Assembly (NCBI GenBank): GCA_964644845.1
Contig: CAZXXS010000077.1
Span: 1 to 64,000 of the forward strand
Length of the DNA stretch: 64,000 nucleotides
Source of the DNA: Geothermovivens sp964644845
GTDB taxonomy: Bacteria; Zhuqueibacterota; Zhuqueibacteria; Oleimicrobiales; Geothermoviventaceae
Direction: 5' to 3'
Shown here: positions 44,406-53,354 of the stretch, piece by piece
How the letters are laid out: each line of letters opens with the position of its first letter
Position numbering within the stretch: the first letter of the stretch is position 1
The notes under the pieces: model-generated
Seen by the model: the letters and a program-made list of their open reading frames with translations, nothing else
Database searches by the model: none
What the model was told of the DNA's origin: nothing
Translations under genes and position numbers: made by a program

Positions 44406-46044
44406 CCAGTACATTCGACAACAGATCGCAAGTTACCTGAAGAACCTCGGAGTCGAGATTTCAGAGGACAGGGTACCGCTCGAACGGCCAAAGCTGCCTG
44501 AGCACGGCGATCTGGCGAGTTCGGTAGCGATGGAACTTGCCCGTACACTGCGTCGGGCGCCGCGCCAGATTGCCGAAGAGCTGGTTCAGAAGATCTCCTG
44601 GGATCCGTTCTACGTTGCTTCGGTGGAAGTGGCTGGTCCTGGCTTTGTGAATTTCCGCTACGGCGCCGGTTACCTACGCCAGGCTGTGCGGGAAATTCTC
44701 GAAGCCGGCGAGTCCTTCGGCCGCTCGGATTGGGGGCGTGGGCGAAGAATTCAGTTCGAGTTCGTGAGTGCCAATCCCACTGGTCCGCTGAACGTGGTGA
44801 GTGCTCGCGCGGCTGCAGTAGGAGATGTGCTGGCCAGCCTCCACGAGGCCGTTGGGTACAAGGTGGAGCGCGAGTACTACGTGAACGACGCTGGCCGTCA
44901 GGTTCGTTTGCTTGGCCAATCGGTGAGTTCGCGTTACATGAACCTTCTCGGGTTCGACGAGCCTTTCCCCGAAGAAGGCTATCACGGCGATTACGTGCGG
45001 GATCTGGCGCAGGAGATCGTGGACGCGTACGGCGACAAATTCGTGCAGATGCCGACCGAAGAGCGTCATCGGGTGCTGGCGCAGATCGCCCTCGAGAAAA
45101 TGATTGCCCAGCACCAGGAGGCGATGAAGGCGTACCGGGTGCATTTTGACGTCTGGTTCCGCGAAAGTGGACTGCGTGAGCGAAAAGAGCACGAGAAGGT
45201 GCTGGCGTACTTTGCGGAGAAGGGCCTCAGTTACGAGAAAGACGGGGCCATCTGGTTCCGTGCCACCCAGTTTGGCGACGAGAAGGATCGCGTGCTTGTA
45301 ACGCGCGAAGGTGAGCCGACCTACTTCCTTGTTGACGTTGCCTACCACCGCAACAAATTCGAGCGGGGTTTCGACATTGTGCACGACCTCTGGGGTCCGG
45401 ACCACCACGGCTACATTCCCAGAATGAAGGCCGCGGTCCAGGCACTCGGCATCGAGCCTGAGCGTTTCCGCGTCAGCATCATTCAGCAGGTGAACTTGCT
45501 GCGCGGCGGGGAGCTGGTGAAGATGTCCAAGCGTGCGGGCCAGATCATCGAAATGAAAGAGCTGATCGAGGAGGTGGGCGTCGACGTTGCCCGGTTTTTC
45601 TTCCTGATGCGTCGCATCAGCGCACCGCTGGATTTCGACATCGATCTTGCCAAGAAGCAGTCCGACGAGAATCCGGTTTACTACGTGCAGTACGCGCACG
45701 CCCGCATTTGCAACATCTTGCGCTACGCTGAGGACCGGGGTGTAAGCTTGCCTCCGCAGGTTAACCTGGAGCTACTGCGCGAACCCGAAGAGTTCGACGT
45801 GGTCAAAAAGATGCTGGAGTACCCGGACGTCATTTCTGGAGCAGCTCGCTTTCTGGAGCCACACCGGCTGACGACGTACTTGCAGGAGCTGGCAGCGTCC
45901 TTTCACCGTTTCTACCACGAACACCGGGTTGTGAGCGACGACCCGGACCTGACAGCAGCGCGGCTGGAGCTAACACGCGCTGTTCGGGTTGTGCTGGCTA
46001 ACGGATTGAGGATGATGAACGTCACGGCACCTGAGAGGATGTGA
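44395..46044 (+). CDS. argS: Arginyl-tRNA synthetase with an altered HIGH motif
   Basis: Class I synthetase of 549 residues. The N-terminal tRNA D-loop domain spans 1-100, the catalytic domain about 115-420, and the DALR-type anticodon domain 425-549. K376-M-S-K-R is intact. The HIGH signature, normally H-V-G-H after A-N-P-T-G-P-L, reads N133-V-V-S136 here, so both histidines are gone. The context S-A-N-P-T-G-P-L is kept and the gene is otherwise complete, so I take this as a lineage variant and not decay. The ATG lies inside the end of rsfS with GGA eight bases upstream. Confidence 0.93.
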   Translation: MRADQYIRQQIASYLKNLGVEISEDRVPLERPKLPEHGDLASSVAMELARTLRRAPRQIAEELVQKISWDPFYVASVEVAGPGFVNFRYGAGYLRQAVREILEAGESFGRSDWGRGRRIQFEFVSANPTGPLNVVSARAAAVGDVLASLHEAVGYKVEREYYVNDAGRQVRLLGQSVSSRYMNLLGFDEPFPEEGYHGDYVRDLAQEIVDAYGDKFVQMPTEERHRVLAQIALEKMIAQHQEAMKAYRVHFDVWFRESGLRERKEHEKVLAYFAEKGLSYEKDGAIWFRATQFGDEKDRVLVTREGEPTYFLVDVAYHRNKFERGFDIVHDLWGPDHHGYIPRMKAAVQALGIEPERFRVSIIQQVNLLRGGELVKMSKRAGQIIEMKELIEEVGVDVARFFFLMRRISAPLDFDIDLAKKQSDENPVYYVQYAHARICNILRYAEDRGVSLPPQVNLELLREPEEFDVVKKMLEYPDVISGAARFLEPHRLTTYLQELAASFHRFYHEHRVVSDDPDLTAARLELTRAVRVVLANGLRMMNVTAPERM

Positions 46045-46066
46045 CAAGCGGACTGGAGGGCCCTGA

Positions 46067-46978
46067 ATGAGTCTCGTTGTCGTAGGATCTGTTGCGTTGG
46101 ACACCGTTACGACGCCGGCTGGTAAAGTCGAAGACGCCCTGGGCGGTTCGGCTTTGTATTTTGCCGCCGCGGCCAGTTTGCTTGGACCGGTCAGTGTGGT
46201 GGCTGTGGTGGGAGAGGATTTTCCCGAGGAGGAAATCGAATTTCTCAAGGCGCGTGGGGTGGACTTTCGTGGCCTTGAGAAGAGGCCAGGAAAGACGTTT
46301 CGCTGGGGGGGCGTCTACAGTGAGGATCTCAACCAGCGGGAGACCCTGTTCACCCACCTGAACGTGTTCGAAGATTTTTCGCCCTCTTTGCCCGACGCTT
46401 ACCGGGATGCGCCCTTTCTGTTTCTGGCCAACATCCACCCCCGGCTACAAAGCCAAGTGCTCGATCAAATGCGCCAGCTCAAATTCGTGGCCATGGACAC
46501 GATGAATTTCTGGATCGAGGGCACTCCGGATGAACTTGCTGCCGTCCTCAGGCGGGTACAAATGCTCGTGATCAACGATTCCGAGGCAAGGCAGCTTTCG
46601 GGCGAGTCGCAACTTTTGAGGGCGGTGCGGGCGACGCGCGAGAAAGGGCCGCAGACGGTGGTCGTGAAGAAGGGGGAGCACGGGGCGCTCCTCGCGCACG
46701 GCGACTCGTTGTTCTGGGCTCCGGCTTACCCTGTTGAGAACGTCGTAGATCCAACCGGCGCAGGCGACACCTTTGCCGGAGGCATGATGGGCTACCTGGC
46801 GCGCGCAGGCGAAGTGACCGAAGCGACATTGCGTCGCGCGGTCATGTACGGCACAGCCCTGGCTTCGTTTTGCGTGGAGGACTTCAGCATGCGCCGTCTT
46901 AAGACGTTGACTCTGGAGGAGGTGGCCGAGCGGTTGCGTGCTCTTCAGGAAATGACGCGTTTTGACCTCGAAGAGTGA
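46067..46978 (+). CDS. PfkB-family carbohydrate kinase
   Basis: Ribokinase-fold sugar or nucleoside kinase, 303 residues. The N-terminal V-G-S-V-A-L-D and G-G-S-A-L-Y-F lid region and the C-terminal D228-P-T-G-A-G-D-T-F-A-G-G motif, with catalytic Asp234, identify the family. The substrate cannot be read from the sequence. Relatives near LPS genes include heptose kinases, but the match here is not specific. The ATG has GGAGGG six bases upstream. It is the last gene of the operon that starts at 39895 and is followed by the terminator at 47009-47040. Confidence 0.88.
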   Translation: MSLVVVGSVALDTVTTPAGKVEDALGGSALYFAAAASLLGPVSVVAVVGEDFPEEEIEFLKARGVDFRGLEKRPGKTFRWGGVYSEDLNQRETLFTHLNVFEDFSPSLPDAYRDAPFLFLANIHPRLQSQVLDQMRQLKFVAMDTMNFWIEGTPDELAAVLRRVQMLVINDSEARQLSGESQLLRAVRATREKGPQTVVVKKGEHGALLAHGDSLFWAPAYPVENVVDPTGAGDTFAGGMMGYLARAGEVTEATLRRAVMYGTALASFCVEDFSMRRLKTLTLEEVAERLRALQEMTRFDLEE

Positions 46979-47008
46979 ACGCCGACGGGAAAGCAGAGTA
47001 GCAAAGGC

Positions 47009-47040
47009 AAAGCCGGGACGTGTCTCTCGGCTTTTCTTTC
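47009..47040 (+). terminator. Intrinsic terminator ending the seven-gene operon
   Basis: AAAGCCGGGA (47009-47018) pairs with TCTCGGCTTT (47025-47034), ten pairs with one G-U and a 6-base loop. A T-rich tail follows (TTCTTTC). It lies 30 bases after the PfkB kinase stop. Confidence 0.92.
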
Positions 47041-47199
47041 ATGTGCTCGCCGGCGCAGTCCTCGCCGGCCAGGGATTCCGGTCGCTGTGCTTACTCTACC
47101 TGGCTCAACATCCCATTGAGGCGGCTTCTGGCCGACTTTGCGTGGTGTGTTGCCGGGATGGCCGCGACACAGAGCGACCGTAGTACGGAGACTGCTGAA

Positions 47200-48372
47200 A
47201 TGGCTACCAGAATCGCGTACTTCGATTGTTTTTCGGGCATCAGTGGCGACATGACCCTCGGGGCGCTTGTCGACGCTGGTGTTCCCCTTGAAGCGTTGCA
47301 AGCAGGGCTGGACTCGCTGCCCGTGAAGCGTATCAGGCTAAAGGCGAGACGGGTGGTTAAGAACGCCATCGCGGCCACAAAGGTCGACGTGTTGGTGGAC
47401 GAGCAACGGGTTGAGCGGAATTTGCACGACCTCGAAGCGATCGTCGTCGCTTCGGGCCTGCCAGAACGGGTCAAAGAGAGGGCGCTGGCGGTTTTTCGGA
47501 AGCTGGCTGAGGCCGAGGCCGCAGTGCACGGTACGAGTGTTGAGCAGATTCACTTTCACGAGGTGGGTGCGCTGGACTCAATTGCCGACGTGGTCGGGGC
47601 AGCCGTTGGTCTGGAGGAGCTGGGCGTGGAGAAGATCTGGGCCTCGCCAGTGGCGGTGGGACAGGGTTTTGTGCAATCGGCGCACGGGCGTTTGCCAGTT
47701 CCGGCTCCCGCTACGGTTCGCTTACTCGGGGACTTCGAAATTCGCCTGGCCAGGGTCAACGCGGAGCTCACCACACCCACCGGGGCTGCCATCCTTGCGG
47801 CTCTGGCCGAACCCGCGCCCGAACTGCTGTCTTTCCGGTTGCGCCGTGTAGGCTTCGGTGCCGGTGGCAGAGATTTGGCCGACCGCCCGAACGTGCTTCG
47901 CCTTTTCATCGGCGAACTGCCAGCTCCCCTGGAACACGAAGAAATCGTGGTGCTAGAATGTCAGGTGGACGATCTGAACCCTGAGATCCTGCCGTACGTC
48001 GTAGAGCGCCTGCTCGGGGAAGGGGCACTGGATGTGACACTGCACCCGGTGACGATGAAAAAAGGCAGACCAGGTAGCTTGATCCAAGTGCTTTCGCCAC
48101 CGGAGAAACTTCAGTCGCTCACGGAACTGCTGTTCCGCGAAACGTCCACCATCGGGGTGCGCTGGTACAGGGCGCAGCGCAGTAAACTGCCACGTCGACG
48201 GGTCGAGGTGAGTACGTCGCTCGGTGTGGTGAAAGCGAAAGAGCTCAGATTTGGCGACGCGGTGTGGCGGACACCTGAGTTTGAGGAGTGCAGACGCTTA
48301 GCTACGGAACGCGGGTTGCCCCTGCGTCAGGTCTACGACCGACTGGTGCGGGAGCTGAACCCAGCGACCTGA
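47200..48372 (+). CDS. larC: LarC-type nickel-pincer cofactor biosynthesis protein
   Basis: LarC inserts nickel into the pyridinium-thioester pincer cofactor of lactate racemase and related isomerases, using CTP. The 390 residues cover the whole family, from F-D-C-F-S-G-I-S-G-D-M near the N-terminus through H-F-H-E-V-G-A-L-D-S (about 117-126) to the C-terminal domain with C-Q-V-D-D-L-N-P-E and K-K-G-R-P-G. In Lactobacillus larC is split by a programmed frameshift; here it is one uninterrupted frame. No larA, larB or larE is nearby. The ATG follows GGAG by nine bases; the in-frame extension upstream crosses the terminator region and is rejected. Confidence 0.92.
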   Translation: MATRIAYFDCFSGISGDMTLGALVDAGVPLEALQAGLDSLPVKRIRLKARRVVKNAIAATKVDVLVDEQRVERNLHDLEAIVVASGLPERVKERALAVFRKLAEAEAAVHGTSVEQIHFHEVGALDSIADVVGAAVGLEELGVEKIWASPVAVGQGFVQSAHGRLPVPAPATVRLLGDFEIRLARVNAELTTPTGAAILAALAEPAPELLSFRLRRVGFGAGGRDLADRPNVLRLFIGELPAPLEHEEIVVLECQVDDLNPEILPYVVERLLGEGALDVTLHPVTMKKGRPGSLIQVLSPPEKLQSLTELLFRETSTIGVRWYRAQRSKLPRRRVEVSTSLGVVKAKELRFGDAVWRTPEFEECRRLATERGLPLRQVYDRLVRELNPAT

Positions 48373-48478
48373 TCGTGTAACGGTTCCCTCAGGGAAAGTT
48401 CAGACACGGGCCCTTTGGAGCTGGCACCGATTTGCTCGAGAACCTTGCGGCGTAGTCAGTTCCGGATTGTGACTTGCC

Positions 48479-49282
48479 ATGATTGTCGTTGAAGACCTTG
48501 TCGTGGAGTACGTAACCCAATCGGGCGAACGCGTTCGCGCCGTAGATGGGGTAACCCTGACCCTTCGCCGTGGCGAGAAGGTGGGGCTGATTGGCCCGAA
48601 CGGCTGCGGGAAAACGACACTGGCCCGGTGTCTGAACGGTTTGATTCTGCCCAGCTCCGGCCGCGTTCAGGTGGACGGCATCGACACCCGGGACGAGATG
48701 CGTCGCCTCGAATTGCGTCAGCGTGTTGGAATGGTGTTTCAGAACCCTGACAACCAGCTCGTTGCCGCCACAGTGGAGAGGGAAATCGCCTTCGGTCTTG
48801 AAAATCTGGGGATTCCCTGGGAGCAAATGCAACGGTTGGTGGACGAAGCGCTACGCCAGTTCGACCTGGCGCGCTACCGGAAACACCCTCCTCATCTCCT
48901 TAGCGGAGGCGAAAAGCAACGGCTGGCGCTGGCCGCTGTGAGCGCCATGCGGCCGCATTACCTGGTGCTGGACGAACCTACCTCTCTCCTTGATCCCGTT
49001 AGTCGCGCTGAGGTGGTGGAGAGTGTCTTGCGCTTCGCTGCCAGTGCTGCGGAGCCCGGACGCAAAAGCGAGCTCCCGGGTGTTGTCCTGATCACACAAT
49101 TCCCCGAAGAGGTTCTGGCGTTAGATCGCGTGCTGGTCATGCACAGAGGCCGTCTGATCGCCGACGACTCGCCTAAAGGAATCTTCTCCAGAGTCGATAG
49201 GCTTAGAGAGATTGGACTGGAGCCTCCAGTGGAGTTTCTCGCAGAAGCAATTTGGCGAGAGGGGTCCTCCGTGCATGGTTGA
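48479..49282 (+). CDS. ECF-type (CbiO/EcfA-like) ABC transporter ATPase
   Basis: Energizing ATPase of energy-coupling factor transporters, which import vitamins, cobalt or nickel. Walker A is G-P-N-G-C-G-K-T at 39-46. F-Q-N-P-D-N-Q-L-V-A-A-T-V-E-R-E-I-A-F-G-L is the ECF-specific Q-loop stretch. L-S-G-G-E-K-Q-R and L-V-L-D-E-P-T-S complete the set. 267 residues. No EcfT or substrate-binding S component is adjacent; the pil genes follow 35 bases later on the same strand. The position after larC would fit nickel uptake, but that is speculation. The ribosome site is weak. Confidence 0.88.
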   Translation: MIVVEDLVVEYVTQSGERVRAVDGVTLTLRRGEKVGLIGPNGCGKTTLARCLNGLILPSSGRVQVDGIDTRDEMRRLELRQRVGMVFQNPDNQLVAATVEREIAFGLENLGIPWEQMQRLVDEALRQFDLARYRKHPPHLLSGGEKQRLALAAVSAMRPHYLVLDEPTSLLDPVSRAEVVESVLRFAASAAEPGRKSELPGVVLITQFPEEVLALDRVLVMHRGRLIADDSPKGIFSRVDRLREIGLEPPVEFLAEAIWREGSSVHG

Positions 49283-49317
49283 CACGCGGTTGCCTGACGC
49301 TAACCTCCGGGGAGTGC

Positions 49318-52203
49318 ATGTCAGAAGAGCACTGGGACATAAGTGAAAAGGACGCTGAGTTCTTCGCCAAGCTGATGGGGGTCTCGCGCCCTTCGGATGC
49401 TCGTCCCTGGCATACCCAATTTCCGGACGTGGCCTGGCTTGTGACCCAGACCACCGAGCATGTTCCCCCGGGTTCGAATTCGACCGCCTTTTTCCCCGAC
49501 CTTGATCTCCTTGAAACCCCGGTTGACGAATCCCCACCGGACGCTCTGTCTGGACCCGGCGAGCCTGAAGGAGTGGACCTCGCCTGGCTTGCTTTTCAAC
49601 AACCCACCGACGGCTTGGAAAGTCCACCGGAAGAGCCCCGTGAGGAAGACACCGGCAGTGCACAAGGTGCAAGCTCGCTGGAACAGGTTCCGGATGTCGC
49701 AAGTCTGGTCGGGGAGGAGTCCGAAGAGGAAGAGGCGCTTCGCAAAGTCCTCGGAGAAATGCTGACCGAATTGGCCGAAGAGGCGAAACCGCCCCCGGAG
49801 AATGACCGGCTGGAGGAGAAAAGCGACGAAACAGCGCAGGAAGTGCTGTCCGCTGAGGCTGAAGCGGCAGGTGACGACGCGATTCTTCCCGAAGCCGAAG
49901 AAGTGCCGGAAACGCCCGTCTTGATCGGTCTGGACGAGGTTCGCTCCGAGCACGAAGAGGGGGCTGAAAGCGCGAGCGAGGCCACGGAGCATCCCCCAGA
50001 GATTGCACAAGCTGGACCAAAAGAACAATCCGAACCCGACATTGCCTTCCCACCAGAGTCGGAGGACCTCGGCCTTGACGACCTGATTGGTGCTGAGGAA
50101 ATCCAGGAGCTACGGAACGGTTTGGTCCTCAACGACGAAGCGGGTACGGAAACAGCCAGAATGGAGGCGGCTGGCCAGGAACCCGCATCCTCAGCACCCG
50201 GGGTGGAAGAGGTTGCGCCTCCAAAGAGCGCTTTGGTGCCGGATGAGTGGACCGATTTCAGCCTGGAGGAAAAGGGACATCCTGGTAGCGAAGCCGTGCA
50301 AGCGGAACTGGAGGCCGCGGAACCGGGAGGCGAGGAGGAAGAACCAGACCTGGCTGAAGAGGCCATTGGGGCCGCAGAGCTGAGCGAGCGGGCAGCGGTG
50401 CCCTGGGGCAACGACGCTGGTGGTCAGCCGAGTCCTGAGAAAGACACATTTGTCGAGCTGGCCGTCGAGCATCGTATCCGGCGTCCTGGACTGTTCCAGC
50501 GATTGGCTTTGGCGGACACCGACCGACGTGTCGGGATTGAAATTGGTAAACATCAGGTTATCTACACGGTCGTCGTTAAGCGTGGCAGTCGTTTCGAGCT
50601 CGAGGGTTACGGCATTGTCCCTGTGGAGACTTCGGGGGGCGAGGACGAGGCGCTCGAACGAGCGAGTTTGCAGAAAGTCCTGGAGGATATTTTCTCGGAC
50701 CGCCGACTGCGTCAGGCCTGTGTCGCCGTGGCGGACGACGAGATGGAGACCATCATCCGTCGCCTGGAATTGCCCCGGTTGAGCAAGAAAGAGATGGCCG
50801 AAGCGTTACGCTGGGCTCTTCGCAAAGAGTTGCCCTTTGATCCGGACGCTGCCCAAATCGCTCACACGTACCTCACCGACCGCGCTGCTAAGAACAGTCG
50901 CAAGGTGCCGGTTCTGGCTGTAGCGGCGTCGAAGCCAGAGGTGGAGGCAACAGTTCAGCGACTGCGGCTCAGCGGTGTGAAGATGGCCTCACTGGTTGCC
51001 CCGAGTTGGGCACTTTACCGTCTGTTTACCCATTTTGAGGCTGACCACCCGGAGACCTGCCAGGTGCTGGTGCACATTGGCGCGCTGCGCTCGGAAATCT
51101 TGTTTGTTCAGGACGGCGACTTGCTTTTCCACCGCACGATTACGACGGCGTTGGACGACTTCGTGAACGCGCTCACCAGCACGCTCTTCGAAGAGGGCGT
51201 CAGAACCTCGTTGTCACGTCGCGAAGCCTTCGCGTTACTCCGCAAGTACGGTATTCCCGAAATGGGCGCCAAAGGTCGCACCGACACCGGACTGCGCCTC
51301 ACCGAAGTGGCTGTTTCGGTTCGGCCGGTGGTCGAAAAACTGATTAACGAGGTGGAGCGGTCGCTTGACTACTTCCGCCAGAAATTCAAAACGAAGCAAT
51401 TCGGACGTCTGTGGCTCTCGGGGATTGGGGCGACGGTGTTGAATCTGGGTGGCGTGCTGGAGAGCGAAGCACGCGTGCCAACACAGGTCCTTCTCCCGAG
51501 TTCGGACTGGCCCGGTTTCGACGTTTGCAAAGAGTTGCCGGAAGAAGCCCTTGAGAAACACGGACCGGCACTGGTCATCCCTCTTGGCCTGGCCATTCAA
51601 AAACGCGAACCGCTCAATCTGCTCCCCCCGAAGTACCGACACTCTTCCCTTGTGCGGTTGGCCCAACGTGGTGTTGCGTACGGGACGCTGGTGGGTGTAG
51701 TTGCTGCAGGGATGGTTACGGCAAATCTGGTTTACAGAACACAGGTTGTGCGCTCAGACATCGTGGTGCTGGAACAGCAGCATCTGCGTTTGGTGAAACA
51801 ACAGGCTGAGCTTCGCAAACTTCAGAACGATCGCAACGCCCTCAACCGGGAGCTGAACGCCTACGTACAGGCGCTGCCCAAAGGTGAGGGTGTGTCAATT
51901 TATCTCAAAGCGCTTTCGAGGCTCACACCGCCGTCCATCGCGCTGACATCTGTGGAGCTCGTCCCTCCGGAAGAAACGGCTAAGAATCCAAACGTGGGTG
52001 CAAGCGAGGGCGCGCCTACGGCCGTGCTGCGGATCCAGGGGATCGTGTTCCCGGATCCACCACGAGAAGGGGCACACCTCGCTCAGTTCTTGCTCGGGCT
52101 CAAACAAAGCGGACTGTTCCGCTCAGTGCGCCTGGAAAACAGCCGTGAAAGCGACTTGCCTCGGGTGGGAATCGAATTTCTGGCTGTAGGGGAGCTACGG
52201 TGA
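49318..52203 (+). CDS. PilM-PilN fusion with a 400-residue acidic N-terminal extension
   Basis: Type IV pilus assembly platform protein of 961 residues. Residues 1-about 395 are low in complexity, very rich in Glu, Ala, Pro, Ser and Gly and poor in hydrophobics, and must be disordered. From about 400 to 770 the actin-like PilM domain follows (V-G-I-E-I-G-K near 404, then W-A-L-R-K-E-L-P-F and L-S-G-I-G-A). A single membrane helix lies at about 785-806, then a coiled coil and the PilN periplasmic domain to the end. In most bacteria PilM and PilN are separate, with PilN's short N-terminus docking on PilM; the fusion makes this permanent. The ATG follows GGGGAG closely. pilO overlaps the stop. 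Confidence 0.88.
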   Translation: MSEEHWDISEKDAEFFAKLMGVSRPSDARPWHTQFPDVAWLVTQTTEHVPPGSNSTAFFPDLDLLETPVDESPPDALSGPGEPEGVDLAWLAFQQPTDGLESPPEEPREEDTGSAQGASSLEQVPDVASLVGEESEEEEALRKVLGEMLTELAEEAKPPPENDRLEEKSDETAQEVLSAEAEAAGDDAILPEAEEVPETPVLIGLDEVRSEHEEGAESASEATEHPPEIAQAGPKEQSEPDIAFPPESEDLGLDDLIGAEEIQELRNGLVLNDEAGTETARMEAAGQEPASSAPGVEEVAPPKSALVPDEWTDFSLEEKGHPGSEAVQAELEAAEPGGEEEEPDLAEEAIGAAELSERAAVPWGNDAGGQPSPEKDTFVELAVEHRIRRPGLFQRLALADTDRRVGIEIGKHQVIYTVVVKRGSRFELEGYGIVPVETSGGEDEALERASLQKVLEDIFSDRRLRQACVAVADDEMETIIRRLELPRLSKKEMAEALRWALRKELPFDPDAAQIAHTYLTDRAAKNSRKVPVLAVAASKPEVEATVQRLRLSGVKMASLVAPSWALYRLFTHFEADHPETCQVLVHIGALRSEILFVQDGDLLFHRTITTALDDFVNALTSTLFEEGVRTSLSRREAFALLRKYGIPEMGAKGRTDTGLRLTEVAVSVRPVVEKLINEVERSLDYFRQKFKTKQFGRLWLSGIGATVLNLGGVLESEARVPTQVLLPSSDWPGFDVCKELPEEALEKHGPALVIPLGLAIQKREPLNLLPPKYRHSSLVRLAQRGVAYGTLVGVVAAGMVTANLVYRTQVVRSDIVVLEQQHLRLVKQQAELRKLQNDRNALNRELNAYVQALPKGEGVSIYLKALSRLTPPSIALTSVELVPPEETAKNPNVGASEGAPTAVLRIQGIVFPDPPREGAHLAQFLLGLKQSGLFRSVRLENSRESDLPRVGIEFLAVGELR

Positions 52204-52829
52204 GTTCGATTAAAACAGCCTGGGAAAACGCCTGGACGCGGGTTGGCGTCACGGTCGCCGTGGTCATTTTCCTGTTCGGGGGGTGGTACGCTTTGTACTT
52301 CAGACCCGCCAGGACGCAACTGAACCAGCTTCTTCTGAAACAACGTGTTCTGCAGGCGGGGATGGCCGAGATGGCTCGGGCGGAAATGCAAATTCGCTTG
52401 CTTCGTCTGGAGACGGACAGCCTGAAAACAGCCCTCCAGCAAGTGCAGAAGCGCCTTGCCGACGTAGGGGCACTGCAGGATTTGATCCAGCGTTTGGCGA
52501 TCCGTGGCCGTCGAGCCGGGCTGAATTTCGTAGCGGTGACGCCCGACTACACCAGCCTTCTCCTTGGCCAGGCAAAGGGCCCTGTACAGGCACTTCCCAT
52601 CTCCGTGGAAGCCGAGGGGCGTTTCCTTTCCCTCGGACACTTCCTGGAGGGGTTGCGGCACATGCCGTTCTACTTTGAACCGACCGGACTCGCGCTGAAC
52701 TACGATCCCACGCTCTACCCGAAGCTCAAGATCCGGGTGGATGGCAAATTGTACCTGCGGGCTTCTGCTCCGGGCCGGGTTGCGGAAGAAGCGTCTGCAG
52801 GCGGACCGCAACAGGCTCGAAAACTGTGA
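52200..52829 (+). CDS. pilO: Type IV pilus inner-membrane protein PilO
   Basis: Partner of PilN in the inner-membrane alignment complex. 209 residues: one membrane helix at about 15-35, a coiled coil at about 38-95, and then a ferredoxin-like periplasmic domain (about 100-190) with the P-I-S-V-E-A-E-G-R-F pattern typical of PilO. The GTG start overlaps the pilMN stop (GTGA). Assignment rests on position, size and topology as well as the sequence pattern. Confidence 0.87.
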   Translation: MSSIKTAWENAWTRVGVTVAVVIFLFGGWYALYFRPARTQLNQLLLKQRVLQAGMAEMARAEMQIRLLRLETDSLKTALQQVQKRLADVGALQDLIQRLAIRGRRAGLNFVAVTPDYTSLLLGQAKGPVQALPISVEAEGRFLSLGHFLEGLRHMPFYFEPTGLALNYDPTLYPKLKIRVDGKLYLRASAPGRVAEEASAGGPQQARKL

Positions 52830-52851
52830 GAAGACCAAGTGGGTTGCGGGA

Positions 52852-53346
52852 ATGGGTAATCTGAAGAAGAGCGAAAAAGTGCTGCTGGTTGGGCTGCTGA
52901 TTGTGCTGCTGGTTTTTGTCTGGGACCGCATGAACAGCGCCAAGCACAAGCCCGCCGCGAAGGCCGCCAAGGCGGTGGCAGCGGTGAAACAGAAGGTGGC
53001 CCTGCCCAGTTCGGCCGGTGGTAAACTGGTGGTGAGCGAGGACACCTCCCGGGCCATTCCCGCGAGTGTGTTAGCGCAATTCGCAGTGTGGGGCCGCGAT
53101 CCGTTTCTCGGCGCCAACAGGTTGGCGCCAGAGGACACAACAGCGCAAGACAGCACCGTACTGGTTTGGCACGGCACGGCCTGGAAGAACGGCGAAGCGA
53201 TCGCCATCATCGGTCCCTACGTACTTCGTGAGGGGGAACGGGAAGGGGACGTGCAACTGCTCAAGATCGAAAGGGATTACGTCATTTGCCGATACAAAGG
53301 GAAGAAGATTACGTTGTTTCGGCACCAGAGCGACGCGAGCTACTGA
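52852..53346 (+). CDS. PilP-like pilus assembly lipoprotein-position protein
   Basis: A 164-residue protein with one N-terminal membrane helix (about 7-23), an Ala/Lys-rich linker (28-50) and a small beta domain that opens with W-G-R-D-P-F. That motif is the typical entry of PilP and GspC homology domains, which bridge PilN/PilO to the PilQ secretin. PilP is usually a lipoprotein, but no lipobox Cys is present, so this is an anchored variant nearer to GspC in build. The ATG at 52852 has a poor ribosome site. It lies 22 bases after pilO and eight before pilQ. Confidence 0.72.
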   Translation: MGNLKKSEKVLLVGLLIVLLVFVWDRMNSAKHKPAAKAAKAVAAVKQKVALPSSAGGKLVVSEDTSRAIPASVLAQFAVWGRDPFLGANRLAPEDTTAQDSTVLVWHGTAWKNGEAIAIIGPYVLREGEREGDVQLLKIERDYVICRYKGKKITLFRHQSDASY

Positions 53347-53354
53347 GGGTAGCG

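Noticed and set aside
44395..46044. argS as a pseudogene because HIGH is missing
   Set aside because: The frame is full length, other motifs including KMSKR are intact, and it lies within a tight operon.
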